Shown here: one piece after another, positions 1 through 7,696 of the stretch | How positions within the stretch are numbered: position 1 is the first letter of the stretch | Layout: the number at the start of each line of letters is the position of its first letter | Virus record (IMG/VR): IMGVR_UViG_3300047494_000112 | Location: 123,325-187,324 of that record | Strand: one strand, 5' to 3' | Source of the DNA: a virus | Length of the DNA stretch: 64,000 nucleotides | Program-made: the position numbers and the translations under genes | Notes under the pieces: model-generated | The model's input: only the letters and a program-made list of their open reading frames with translations | Database searches by the model: none | What the model was told of the DNA's origin: nothing

Positions 1-219
1 TACAGCAAAGGTAGCTGCGCTGTAAATTATAAAGCCTCTGCTGACATTGAGGGGTCTTATGTCGTCGATGAAAACAACGTTTGCAAGTTGACTATCGACA
101 ATATCACATGGAATGGGCCTGACGAAGATGCTGATGAAGATGATGACGATTCCGACGAAGATGCTGATGAAGATGATGACGATTCCGACGAAGATTCGGA
201 TGAGGACGATGATGACTAG
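1..219 (+). CDS. C-terminal part of an Asp/Glu-rich protein (5' truncated)
   Basis: Frame 1 is open from the window edge to TAG at 217-219 (72 codons visible). The first 40 residues are ordinary sequence with two Cys. The rest is an acidic tail built from an 11-codon DNA repeat present twice in tandem (121-153, 154-186) plus a diverged third unit. It resembles the Asp block of the gene at 3724. Function unknown; the tail may be a polyanionic DNA-mimic or linker (inference). Confidence 0.75.
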   Translation, partial: YSKGSCAVNYKASADIEGSYVVDENNVCKLTIDNITWNGPDEDADEDDDDSDEDADEDDDDSDEDSDEDDDD

Positions 220-266
220 TTCCCGTGAAAAAGGCGAGTCAATCGATAGTTGAATAGCTAGACATT

Positions 267-290
267 GTAGGGAGGCAATTGCCTCCCTAC
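267..290 (+). terminator. perfect 24-nt palindromic hairpin
   Basis: GTAGGGAGGCAA pairs exactly with TTGCCTCCCTAC, 47 nt after the preceding stop codon and just before the next gene. No clear T-run follows, so it could be a terminator or an mRNA processing/stability hairpin. Confidence 0.5.
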
Positions 291-313
291 ACCTTATTAT
301 GGAGAGAAAATGT

Positions 314-820
314 ATGACCTACTACATTCAACGTAAAGCACCGCGCTTGAACGAAATTTGGGAGGCGTTTACTCGCGACGAAATAAGGGACCTTGAGGTA
401 GAATTTCAACCTTGCTATGACCCACCCAAGAACCGCAAGGGCGACAAAATGGATGTAATGTTTCTTTTCGGTGATAGTGTAACAGTGGTTGAGACCACCA
501 ATGACGAGAAAAGATTTTGGGTTACGTCAAACAGCTTAGATCCATTTGGTACTGTAGCGCCGGTTGCTGATATAATTGCCAACACAAAGGGCGTAGATGA
601 CATGATGGATGCGCTGAGACCAAAAGGATCGTACAAGCATCTAGGCAAATATTGCGCTACCTGGGAAGAAATATGGGCTGCTGCTTGCTATATTGAGAAT
701 GAGCCGCCAGAGAAATGGCCGACTGATGATGAACACCCTCGTGTTCCGTATGCTTTGCGTGATATAGAGCCGGACGATGATGACGATACCGGCTCTGATA
801 TGGATGATGACGATGAGTAA
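314..820 (+). CDS. hypothetical protein, acidic C-terminus
   Basis: Encodes 168 aa from ATG 314, which has GGAGAG at 301-306 in front; the in-frame ATG at 299 lies on top of that ribosome site and is less likely. Mixed N-terminal sequence with several Trp, ending in an Asp/Glu-rich tail (DDDDDTGSDMDDDDE). The stop overlaps the next start (ATGAGTAA). No family recognised. Confidence 0.7.
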   Translation: MTYYIQRKAPRLNEIWEAFTRDEIRDLEVEFQPCYDPPKNRKGDKMDVMFLFGDSVTVVETTNDEKRFWVTSNSLDPFGTVAPVADIIANTKGVDDMMDALRPKGSYKHLGKYCATWEEIWAAACYIENEPPEKWPTDDEHPRVPYALRDIEPDDDDDTGSDMDDDDE

Positions 821-1220
821 AGCTCTAGAAATACCTGATAAGACTTGCACTATCCGAAAGCTTGAGCATGACATGTGGCGCGGTGAATTTTCGCCTGGAT
901 TGCCGTATGATCCAATGACAAAAGGCTGCAAACACAATGCAGCCGACATTGAGATAATTGAGATACAGAGTCCTACAACGCATCAGGCCAATGTTTATTT
1001 GTCCATTCATGAGGTCGGCAAGCACGGCTTACGGTACATGCACTACCTATTTCACTTGATGGGTACGCGTGATACTGCTTTGACCGCCAAGCGCCTAACT
1101 AGCTTACTGAAAACCCACTTGGGCTACACTGTGATTGATCATGATAAAAAAGTAGCGTTAAACGCTTTGAAAAAACTCACCGAAGAAGAGATACGCGCAT
1201 TGCGTATCAGCGGCGTATAA
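813..1220 (+). CDS. hypothetical protein
   Basis: Encodes 135 aa from ATG 813, which overlaps the upstream stop and so is probably translationally coupled. An upstream in-frame ATG at 777 would lie inside the Asp-rich end of the preceding gene and is rejected. Basic, His-containing, with a helical C-terminus. No family recognised. Confidence 0.65.
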   Translation: MSKALEIPDKTCTIRKLEHDMWRGEFSPGLPYDPMTKGCKHNAADIEIIEIQSPTTHQANVYLSIHEVGKHGLRYMHYLFHLMGTRDTALTAKRLTSLLKTHLGYTVIDHDKKVALNALKKLTEEEIRALRISGV

Positions 1221-1253
1221 AGTAAACCTGACCGAAAAACAAGGAGCCATCAA

Positions 1254-1523
1254 ATGCAGGTATTTAAAGATCTAGAAACTCTGGTTGCACTAGTACCTGA
1301 AGAAAAGGCAATGGCTATTAGCTTCAAAATTCTTCAAGAGGAGCTTAATCGAAGTGTAGATTCAGTGGTTGAAGAGCTTCGATCCAAAGGATTCTTTTTA
1401 GCTGAAGACAATGTCTCGCTATTGATTGCACGCTCTGAGAATATAATTGATGCTGCCTGTAATGGTGCGGAAATTTTGGAATTGAATGAAATTGCTCTAG
1501 AATCTCCAAGATATTTGTCCTAA
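1254..1523 (+). CDS. hypothetical small protein
   Basis: Encodes 89 aa with AAGGAGC ahead of ATG 1254. Mainly helical and acidic in appearance, no Cys motif or membrane segment. First gene of a tightly packed run continuing to 3553. Function unknown. Confidence 0.65.
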   Translation: MQVFKDLETLVALVPEEKAMAISFKILQEELNRSVDSVVEELRSKGFFLAEDNVSLLIARSENIIDAACNGAEILELNEIALESPRYLS

Positions 1524-1539
1524 TACCAGGAGAATGAAA

Positions 1540-1956
1540 ATGGCTACTCCGATAAAAGATAGGATTGAGATAGCAGCTGTACTAGGTATTTCTATTGGAA
1601 CATATGTAAACTATGATAATTTTGATGACGGAGACGAAGAAGCAGAAGGTAGCTGTGAAAACGGAGAACAAATTTTTGTAGGCTTTGAGCCCAATAAAAC
1701 ATTCAAAATGTACCTACCTGATAACTGGTTAGAAAATATTTCAAAGTGGAAGAAACAAAAGATTAATCAAATAGAACCTGCTTGGTTTTTGAAGCTTTTC
1801 CACGAGACGGGCTCAATTAAGCTAATCAATTACGAGACAGGCATAGATGAAGACACCTTCGAGGAAGAAATTGATGGTGAACAGCTACAATGGCTAGATA
1901 TTTTGATGCACTTGGTAAGTGCTGATGAAGATATGAATGAGGAAGGCGAGGAATGA
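1540..1956 (+). CDS. hypothetical acidic protein
   Basis: Encodes 138 aa. ATG 1540 sits 6 nt after AGGAGA; the in-frame ATG at 1534 abuts that ribosome site and is less likely. Acidic patches near residues 25-38 and at the C-terminus, with aromatic-rich sequence between. Overlaps the next gene by 4 nt (ATGA). Function unknown. Confidence 0.65.
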   Translation: MATPIKDRIEIAAVLGISIGTYVNYDNFDDGDEEAEGSCENGEQIFVGFEPNKTFKMYLPDNWLENISKWKKQKINQIEPAWFLKLFHETGSIKLINYETGIDEDTFEEEIDGEQLQWLDILMHLVSADEDMNEEGEE

Positions 1957-2348
1957 AACTCAAATTGGTTCTGACTTGCGGGGCTTGCCCTGAGCAGTAT
2001 GATGTCTTTGATCCAGATAATACAAGAATTGGATACTTGCGTCTAAGGCATGGGCATTTTAGTGCAGAATATCTTGGTGATACACATGTTGCTGATGACG
2101 AAGGATGGCTAGGTGAGATAGTGTATGAAGCAAGACCAAAAGGTGACGGCATATTTGATTCTGAAGAACGTGATTATTATCTGCGCTGGGCTGTATACAA
2201 GCTGCTAGAAAGAATTAAAAAAGGTGAACCTTTTTCAAAAGAAAAGCCTAAAGCTCCTGATGTAGAATATGAAATTGAAGGTGACGCAGAAGAATGGGGT
2301 GGCTGGGGAAATTACTTGCAGGATAAAGGCGACGATGATAATGTCTAA
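1953..2348 (+). CDS. hypothetical protein
   Basis: Encodes 131 aa, coupled to the previous gene by ATGA. Has CGACPEQYDVFD near the N-terminus and many Tyr/Trp. The C-terminus runs into the next gene, whose ATG overlaps this stop. Family not recognised. Confidence 0.65.
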   Translation: MKLKLVLTCGACPEQYDVFDPDNTRIGYLRLRHGHFSAEYLGDTHVADDEGWLGEIVYEARPKGDGIFDSEERDYYLRWAVYKLLERIKKGEPFSKEKPKAPDVEYEIEGDAEEWGGWGNYLQDKGDDDNV

Positions 2349-2577
2349 TCTATATAAACCGTCGCAAGAAGAAATTATGAATATAGCATTGGATATCACT
2401 GCTCCTAATCACAGCGTTCAGATTGAGATTCGTGAGGATGGGCAAGTGATATGGGTGAACATAGATGGTGTTTGTGCCTTAAGAGTTTGCCGTATCCCTA
2501 AGCTGGAATTAAATGACAGTAGAAAACGTATCTTAGATACGCATGTTACGCACTTGTCAGGTGGTGAACTTAGGTAG
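2341..2577 (+). CDS. hypothetical small protein
   Basis: Encodes 78 aa from ATG 2341, overlapping the preceding stop (ATGTCTAA). Longer in-frame starts back to 2269 would lie wholly inside the upstream gene and are not favoured. Alternating beta-like pattern in the middle. Function unknown. Confidence 0.6.
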   Translation: MSNLYKPSQEEIMNIALDITAPNHSVQIEIREDGQVIWVNIDGVCALRVCRIPKLELNDSRKRILDTHVTHLSGGELR

Positions 2578-2586
2578 GAAAAATCA

Positions 2587-2790
2587 ATGACTGAATATAG
2601 ATGGAAAAACGGCGGGCTATGCTTTAAATCAAGTTTGCCAAACGCAAAATGGCGCCCATGCTCTTTGGGACAAACTATTTTTTATCTAAAAGGCAAGATT
2701 CGTAGCACTGCAAGAAAATTGGCTACCAATCATGATGTTTCAGCAATAGACTTGCTAGAGTTAATAGGTGAGCATGATGCCTCAGCTTGA
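2587..2790 (+). CDS. hypothetical small basic protein
   Basis: Encodes 67 aa starting 9 nt after the upstream stop, with TAGGAAAAA as ribosome site. Basic, with Trp in the first third. Its last codons overlap the start of the next gene by 17 nt. Function unknown. Confidence 0.6.
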   Translation: MTEYRWKNGGLCFKSSLPNAKWRPCSLGQTIFYLKGKIRSTARKLATNHDVSAIDLLELIGEHDASA

Positions 2791-3100
2791 GTGGACAGTA
2801 AAACCGTTTGTATCTCGTTTTCATTGGATTTGGCATAATTGGGAACGCTGGCAAGATCAAGGCGACGAGACTCAGCGTAGAGAGTGCCTAGTTTGTGGTA
2901 AATTACAGGTTCGATCTACTTCACTATGTCAGCATACTTGGTTGGATAGAGGAATTACAAGAGTAATACATTTTGTTGACGAAAAACCGACAAAGGAACT
3001 GGGTATCAAATATGAATATGGCTGTATGAGATGTGCCAGGCACAAAACTGTCTTTAGTCCTCACGATATTAATCAGCGTACAAAAGTCACAATTACTTAG
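2774..3100 (+). CDS. small zinc-ribbon-like protein
   Basis: Encodes 108 aa from ATG 2774 (ATG 2777 also possible; AGGTGA upstream). Two Cys pairs, CLVCGKL near residue 41 and GCMRCARH near residue 85, with another Cys and His residues between them, suggest a bound zinc (inference). Trp-rich N-terminus. No named family. Confidence 0.6.
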   Translation: MMPQLEWTVKPFVSRFHWIWHNWERWQDQGDETQRRECLVCGKLQVRSTSLCQHTWLDRGITRVIHFVDEKPTKELGIKYEYGCMRCARHKTVFSPHDINQRTKVTIT

Positions 3101-3109
3101 GAGATTGAG

Positions 3110-3553
3110 ATGATCGATCTACGCCACGTTCAAGGTGACGCTCAAAGAGCAATCAAGTTGTATTGCACTATCTGTCAAAAAAACGAAGCTGTAATGTTCC
3201 TTGAACAAGTATACCGTAATCTGTGCGACAGGCTAAACCTGGATCCTGCTGTAGATCTTACAACCGCATACGTTGATAGCGCGCTGTATCAGCGATTAAT
3301 TATCTCAGAAACAATTATCATACTTTTGTCTTTAGATGAGATTCATTTGAATCTGGTAAATTCTGATTTGCAAGAAGCTTGCGATACTCTAATCGCACTT
3401 GAAGAACCTGAACAGGTGGGGTTTGAACAGTCTCTTGAGGAAGAAGATGATAGCAATAGGCGCATCATTGAATCCAATGACGTTTTTGATGTTGAAGAAG
3501 TCGGTAGCGATTTCGATAATGTTTTCCTGGAAGATCCCTATGACGATGAATAG
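3110..3553 (+). CDS. hypothetical protein with acidic tail
   Basis: Encodes 147 aa with AGGAGATTGAG before ATG 3110. The N-terminal two thirds looks helical; the last 50 residues are strongly acidic, like several neighbours. Last gene before a 170-nt structured intergenic stretch. Function unknown. Confidence 0.65.
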   Translation: MIDLRHVQGDAQRAIKLYCTICQKNEAVMFLEQVYRNLCDRLNLDPAVDLTTAYVDSALYQRLIISETIIILLSLDEIHLNLVNSDLQEACDTLIALEEPEQVGFEQSLEEEDDSNRRIIESNDVFDVEEVGSDFDNVFLEDPYDDE

Positions 3554-3723
3554 AAATTGCAGGCTATCCAGTGATAGCGCAACACTTACACAGCCTCATT
3601 ATCTTGAGGCTGGGTAAGACTGGTAAATCACACCAGTCTAGTAGACGCGGACACGCTAGGCGCAATTGCGTGAGCTGTACGGCAAGGACATTGCGCGTAT
3701 TTTAACACCGTAAAGGGTAAAAA
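3554..3723 (+). other. structured intergenic region, candidate ncRNA or leader
   Basis: No ORF. Three hairpins can be drawn in series: GCTATC/GATAGC (3563-3578), CTTAC..AGCCTCA with TGAGGCT..GTAAG (3585-3618), and GACTGG/CCAGTC just after it. A GC-richer stretch leads to the gene at 3724. The second hairpin may terminate the upstream operon; the rest may be a 5' leader. Confidence 0.4.
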
Positions 3724-4296
3724 ATGGCTTCTATCAAGAAAATGAAGAGTGAAATTGCTGCAAAGTTGGATGAGCTTTCGGACGAGCTTGTAACTGCTCA
3801 CCATACTTTGATTATGGCAGCCGGAACCGATGACGATGATACTTCATCCGATGACGATGACGATGACGATGTTGTATCTGACGATGACGATGACGATGAT
3901 GACTCTTCGTCTGATGATGACGATGATAGCAACGATGACGATGACGATGATACTTCATCTGATGACGATGACGATGATACTTCATCTGATGACGATGACG
4001 ATGACGATGATGACTCTTCGTCTGATGATGACGATGATGACGATGATAGCACTGATGACGATGACGATGATAGCACCGATGACGATGACGATGATGAACC
4101 CGCGCCGAAGCGTACCAAAAAAGTAAAGCCGGGAAAAAAGGCAGCTAAACCTGCCAAAAAAGTCAAGAAACCCGCAAAGGTGAAAAAGCCTGCAGCAAAG
4201 GTAAAAGCTGCCAAAGGTAAGGCAGTAAAGAAGACAGCTAAAGCTAAGCCTGGACCTAAGGCTGGCAAAAAGAAGACCACCAAAAAGACACGTTAA
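3724..4296 (+). CDS. two-faced low-complexity protein: poly-Asp block then histone-H1-like Lys/Ala/Pro tail
   Basis: Encodes 190 aa. Residues 1-36 form a short helical head. Residues 37-122 are almost pure Asp with Ser/Thr (repeating DDDDD and SSDDDD). From about residue 125 the chain turns strongly basic with repeated KPAKK-type motifs, as in histone H1-like DNA-binding tails. The DNA of the acidic part is a run of GATGAC repeats, so its length may vary by slippage. It has its own leader and terminator, suggesting a separate and possibly abundant transcript. Role unknown; DNA packing or charge-driven condensation is inference. Confidence 0.75.
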   Translation: MASIKKMKSEIAAKLDELSDELVTAHHTLIMAAGTDDDDTSSDDDDDDDVVSDDDDDDDDSSSDDDDDSNDDDDDDTSSDDDDDDTSSDDDDDDDDDSSSDDDDDDDDSTDDDDDDSTDDDDDDEPAPKRTKKVKPGKKAAKPAKKVKKPAKVKKPAAKVKAAKGKAVKKTAKAKPGPKAGKKKTTKKTR

Positions 4297-4302
4297 TCAG
4301 GT

Positions 4303-4330
4303 AATGGGGGTGTAACAGCCCCCATTTTCT
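4303..4330 (+). terminator. Rho-independent terminator
   Basis: ATGGGGG pairs with CCCCCAT around a short loop and is followed by TTTTCTGTTT, 7 nt after the stop of the Asp/Lys-rich protein. Confidence 0.75.
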
Positions 4331-4346
4331 GTTTAGGAAAAAATTA

Positions 4347-4778
4347 ATGGCAACAGAATATCACGTTGCTGTTAACAGCAACGGAATTAGACATTTGATA
4401 GGAGAAATTATCTCCACAAATGAAAACGGCATTGTGTTCCAATTCAAACAACCTCGTTCTTCTAAGAGGTTAAGAGTAACGGTTCCTTCTTATGCAATTA
4501 TCTTGATCAAAGAAAATGGCATCAAGAGTGAGTTAATTTTTCAGTCTCCTAGCTATGAAGTGGTAAGATTTACCGGAGTAACAAACGTAAGACAATCAAA
4601 AATTGTAGGACTCTCTGTAGGTGAAGCTAAAAAGGGAGAAACACTGCATTTTTCTTCCGACCGAGCTTTTGTTGCTTCATTACATGAGAAAACTAAAAGA
4701 GAAAGAAAAGCAACAAAATCTTCAAATACTGCTGTAAAAAAGAGTAAAGGTAAGCCAATCAAGGCACAAGCTTGGTGA
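4347..4778 (+). CDS. hypothetical basic protein
   Basis: Encodes 143 aa, RBS AGGAAAAAA. Beta-rich first 110 residues, then a Lys-rich tail (KTKRERKATK, KKSKGKPIK), as in other putative DNA-associated proteins in this window. Function unknown. Confidence 0.65.
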   Translation: MATEYHVAVNSNGIRHLIGEIISTNENGIVFQFKQPRSSKRLRVTVPSYAIILIKENGIKSELIFQSPSYEVVRFTGVTNVRQSKIVGLSVGEAKKGETLHFSSDRAFVASLHEKTKRERKATKSSNTAVKKSKGKPIKAQAW

Positions 4779-4789
4779 AAGGAAATTAA

Positions 4790-5152
4790 ATGACAATGTA
4801 TCGTGACGCAGAAAGAGAGTTCTTGCGTGAGCCTTCTTTGGAAGGCTTGTCCTATCTATTGCGTAATTTGAGTAGACTTCGTCCTGATTGGAAATGGAAT
4901 TTTGAAAAAGAAAATAGCTGTGCTTATGGATTGTTTTATGATCAATGGCCTACCGAGGAAGAGAAATTCTTTAGTGGTCCATGTGGCATGGGTTTTTGGA
5001 GTAGCCTAAACATATTCTTTGGCTGGGGTATCAGACACATGCCGAATCGTCATGTTAGGCCATATCATATTGCTTATCTGATTGATAAGTATTTGGAAAA
5101 ACATCCTGAGATGTCAAAAAGTCAAAGACTGTACGCTTTTTTGAATAGCTAA
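4790..5152 (+). CDS. hypothetical protein
   Basis: Encodes 120 aa with AAAGGAA ahead of ATG 4790. Trp/Tyr/Phe-rich, with a Gly-Phe-Trp stretch near residues 63-80 that could be a short hydrophobic segment. Immediately precedes two tRNA genes. Not recognised. Confidence 0.6.
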   Translation: MTMYRDAEREFLREPSLEGLSYLLRNLSRLRPDWKWNFEKENSCAYGLFYDQWPTEEEKFFSGPCGMGFWSSLNIFFGWGIRHMPNRHVRPYHIAYLIDKYLEKHPEMSKSQRLYAFLNS

Positions 5153-5158
5153 CTAAAT

Positions 5159-5236
5159 GGGGCCGTGGACTAATGGATAAGTCAACTGCCTTCTAAGCAG
5201 TTCATCATGTGAGTTCGACTCTCACCGGTCCCGCCA
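5159..5236 (+). tRNA. tRNA-Arg (TCT)
   Basis: Acceptor GGGGCCG pairs with CGGTCCC (one G-T), then discriminator G and encoded CCA. Anticodon stem ACTGC/GCAGT holds loop CTTCTAA, anticodon TCT at 5192-5194. T arm GTGAG-TTCGACT-CTCAC is intact. Reads AGA, an AT-type Arg codon likely common here. Confidence 0.93.
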
Positions 5237-5238
5237 TA

Positions 5239-5316
5239 GGAAGGTTAGCTCAGCCTGGTTAGAGCGGCCCGCTCATAACGGGTTGGTCACTGGTTCAAAT
5301 CCAGTACCTTCCACCA
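5239..5316 (+). tRNA. tRNA-Met (CAT), elongator-like
   Basis: Acceptor GGAAGGT pairs with ACCTTCC, followed by A and encoded CCA. Anticodon loop CTCATAA gives CAT. The normal G1-C72 pair argues against an initiator tRNA; a lysidine-modified Ile tRNA is the other possibility. Starts 2 nt after tRNA-Arg. Confidence 0.9.
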
Positions 5317-5354
5317 TTTATAATGATGCAGACTAAACCACAACGGAGAGTAAA

Positions 5355-6338
5355 ATGAAACGCTTACTAGCAGTAGCTTTAATTGCTTTTGGGTTTGCAA
5401 CACATGCAAACGCTCAATCGACCCCTAGTCTAGATTCGCTTGATAATTCAACCGTTCAAACGGTGACAATTACCGTTGCTTGCGGTGATCTGAAAAAAGC
5501 AAATTGTGCAGAAATACTGCCGCACATAGCTCAATATACTTCAGCAAGCAACGTGCAAATTCAGCCAGTTGCTTCACGAGGCAGCGTTCAATCAGCTGAA
5601 GGACTTTGCAAAGGTCTAATTAATGCAGCGGTTGGGCAGCATGATGCTTTTGCGGAAGTCGAACAACAAACTTTATGTGCTAATACGTTTACGTCTGTTG
5701 GACATCCATTGTATCCATACTTTGGCTACCTAATTGTAGCCGCCAGTAATAAGGCAAACAGCCTAAATGATATGGTTGATAATTTGCCAACTGGAAAGGA
5801 TGTTCAGATTGCAGACGGCAAGGTCGGCTCTGGTGGTCAGATAACGTTTGATAATATTCGACAGTACGGTACAGACGACAACGGCAATTCGTATCAAACA
5901 ACAGTTTCAGCTTTGCCTGAAGACTGGACCATTGCTCAGGAACAAATTTCATCAGGCCAGCTTGATGGATACTTTATCATGGATGCTCCTGGCTCGCCTT
6001 TGATTGCACAAATCAAGAGTATCATTGATCCAAATACTAAAAAGCCAGCGTTCAAATTTTTGGATGTTCGCCCCGGTGACAAGTTTTATGATCTTCAAGA
6101 TTGGAAAGGCGTTCCCTTGTATCAAGAAGTCACAATTAACGGTGGAGGTTGGTTTTCAAACGCTACAAAAACTGTAAGCACTTGGGCTGAGCTGTATGCA
6201 AACACTACTTGGACTAATTCGGATACAAACGAGCAAGCGTTTAGTGTATTGCAGCAATCAGCCGATCAAGCTGATGCAGCAATTCGAGCGTCAACTTTGA
6301 CGCCTAAGGACTGGACAGGCGACATTCCTAAAAACTAA
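5355..6338 (+). CDS. exported solute-binding protein, TAXI/TRAP-receptor-like
   Basis: Encodes 327 aa with GGAGAG before ATG 5355. A clear signal peptide covers residues 1-20: basic MKR start, hydrophobic core, cleavage site ANA before Q21. The mature part looks like a periplasmic substrate-binding fold. Features reminiscent of TAXI-type TRAP receptors are VASRGSVQSAEGL near residue 75, a GQHDAFAEV stretch, and GKVGSGGQITFDNI near residue 155, where such receptors hold ligand. Four Cys lie in the N-terminal half. No transporter gene is visible nearby. It sits alone between tRNAs and a structured RNA. Exported binding proteins are unusual in lytic phages, so this is probably a host-derived accessory gene. 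The family call is by pattern only. Confidence 0.7.
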   Translation: MKRLLAVALIAFGFATHANAQSTPSLDSLDNSTVQTVTITVACGDLKKANCAEILPHIAQYTSASNVQIQPVASRGSVQSAEGLCKGLINAAVGQHDAFAEVEQQTLCANTFTSVGHPLYPYFGYLIVAASNKANSLNDMVDNLPTGKDVQIADGKVGSGGQITFDNIRQYGTDDNGNSYQTTVSALPEDWTIAQEQISSGQLDGYFIMDAPGSPLIAQIKSIIDPNTKKPAFKFLDVRPGDKFYDLQDWKGVPLYQEVTINGGGWFSNATKTVSTWAELYANTTWTNSDTNEQAFSVLQQSADQADAAIRASTLTPKDWTGDIPKN

Positions 6339-6470
6339 TAGAGCTTGCCGCGCCGAGTAGGGGCAAGAGGCGACGATCCGGGTGCCATGAGTATCGCCGC
6401 GTGGAGCTAGATAATGCTACAGTTATCCCCTCAGTGAAGTAGCCACTACGGATCACAGTTTACTGGAGAA
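6339..6470 (+). ncRNA. candidate structured RNA
   Basis: A 136-nt gene-free stretch, clearly GC-richer than its surroundings, with four potential hairpins in series: CTTGCC/GGCAAG (6344-6367), GGCGA/TCGCC (from 6369), GATAA/TTATC (6409-6427) and AGTG/CACT (from about 6433). No ORF, tRNA cloverleaf or known riboswitch core recognised. Could be a small RNA or the leader of the gene at 6475. Confidence 0.4.
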
Positions 6471-6474
6471 AGAC

Positions 6475-6708
6475 ATGAGATGGCTAAGTGAAAAATTTGG
6501 TGCATTTATCCTAAAATGGAAAATATCTCTATGGTTATCTATACTGGCACTAATCTACAGTGCGGCTTGTATGCACGTTACACTATGGGAACCTGTAATT
6601 ATAATGTTTCTGATTATTGTTTTGTACCTAGCTCGCATTTTTGCTCACATTGAAGGCGAGGAAAAATACAAAGTAAAGTTGGCTAATAAGTTAGGAGAAA
6701 AGAAATGA
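6475..6708 (+). CDS. small membrane protein
   Basis: Encodes 77 aa with GGAGAAAGAC upstream. Two hydrophobic segments, roughly residues 17-34 and 39-55, predict two transmembrane helices with a charged C-terminal tail. Stop overlaps the next gene (ATGA). Function unknown. Confidence 0.65.
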   Translation: MRWLSEKFGAFILKWKISLWLSILALIYSAACMHVTLWEPVIIMFLIIVLYLARIFAHIEGEEKYKVKLANKLGEKK

Positions 6709-6935
6709 GTGAGCTTGCTGATAACCGTCGCGAAAAAAATGATACCAAAAAACAAGCTTCAATTCATCCAAATAAACGGAGTGCAAAGACAATTGCAAGA
6801 CGTAGGCAAAATTATCTGCGTAATAAACAGATAAGAGCTGAGTTATATAAAGCTCATAGGTCCAGTGGATGGAATAACCAGGTTAGTACCTGGCACGAAA
6901 CGCTAAAAGCTTTGTCTAACGGAAGCGCTGGTTAG
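6705..6935 (+). CDS. hypothetical small basic protein
   Basis: Encodes 76 aa, coupled to the membrane-protein gene by ATGA. Very rich in Arg/Lys (AKTIARRRQNYLRNK), suggesting nucleic-acid contact. No family recognised. Confidence 0.6.
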   Translation: MSELADNRREKNDTKKQASIHPNKRSAKTIARRRQNYLRNKQIRAELYKAHRSSGWNNQVSTWHETLKALSNGSAG

Positions 6936-6983
6936 ATTTGCAGCTATTACTAAATCGATAAACCAATATTAACGGAGATTGTT

Positions 6984-7610
6984 GTGCTTGAATTGATAAA
7001 AGTTTTTAAGATTAAAGACTTGGTTGAAAAAGATAACATGTTTCGTAGGTTAATAGTATCCAAGCTAATATCTCAGCTTGAGACAAAAGAGACCTATGAA
7101 TTTGTTGAGAATGACCGTTCTATTCCGAGCAATATGAATGGCATGATTAGAGCAGCTTTAGAGAAAAGTAAAAACAGACTACCAGAGTTGCAAGATTGTT
7201 GGATTTTATCCTCACATATTGGTTTCATGAATACTGAGGATGAGGAAGAAAATCCTTGGGATATAATGCACATTCACTGTAGGCTTGTAGATAATAAGCT
7301 AGTTACAGTTGAAAAAGCTCCAGAGGGGTACGAACTACACCGAATTTTTGAGGTGTGCATCAAGTATGATCTAATTTTTTCGCAAGTTCAAACTTTGGAT
7401 ATAAAATTAGACATTAAATTTAAAGATATTGAAATTGAAGATGAAGAGCTGATTAACGGTATGGAATTGGCTGGCTTAGTTGAAGAAGAGTTGGATGAGC
7501 TGGGCTACACTGATGACGATGATGACGAATATGAGGATGAAGATCCAGTTGAAGATTACAAAGGCTTCTTGCCTGGTGAGTTGCCTTTGAAGGATGATAC
7601 TCTTACATAA
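6984..7610 (+). CDS. hypothetical protein with acidic C-terminus
   Basis: Encodes 208 aa from a GTG start at 6984 behind GGAGATTGTT. Mixed alpha/beta body, then DDDDDEYEDEDPVEDY near the C-terminus, continuing the acidic-tail theme of this end of the window. Function unknown. Confidence 0.7.
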   Translation: MLELIKVFKIKDLVEKDNMFRRLIVSKLISQLETKETYEFVENDRSIPSNMNGMIRAALEKSKNRLPELQDCWILSSHIGFMNTEDEEENPWDIMHIHCRLVDNKLVTVEKAPEGYELHRIFEVCIKYDLIFSQVQTLDIKLDIKFKDIEIEDEELINGMELAGLVEEELDELGYTDDDDDEYEDEDPVEDYKGFLPGELPLKDDTLT

Positions 7611-7696
7611 ACAGGCGCCAGACACTTTTTGGCTTGCTGTTTGCTCCTGCTGTAATCCGTAGTCCTGGTTATAAGATCAATTTTGGAGTTACAGGT

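Noticed and set aside
3798-4283. Minus-strand 161-aa poly-Ser ORF and a plus-strand Met/Thr-rich ORF
   Set aside because: Both are other-frame readings of the GATGAC repeat that encodes poly-Asp; no ribosome site.
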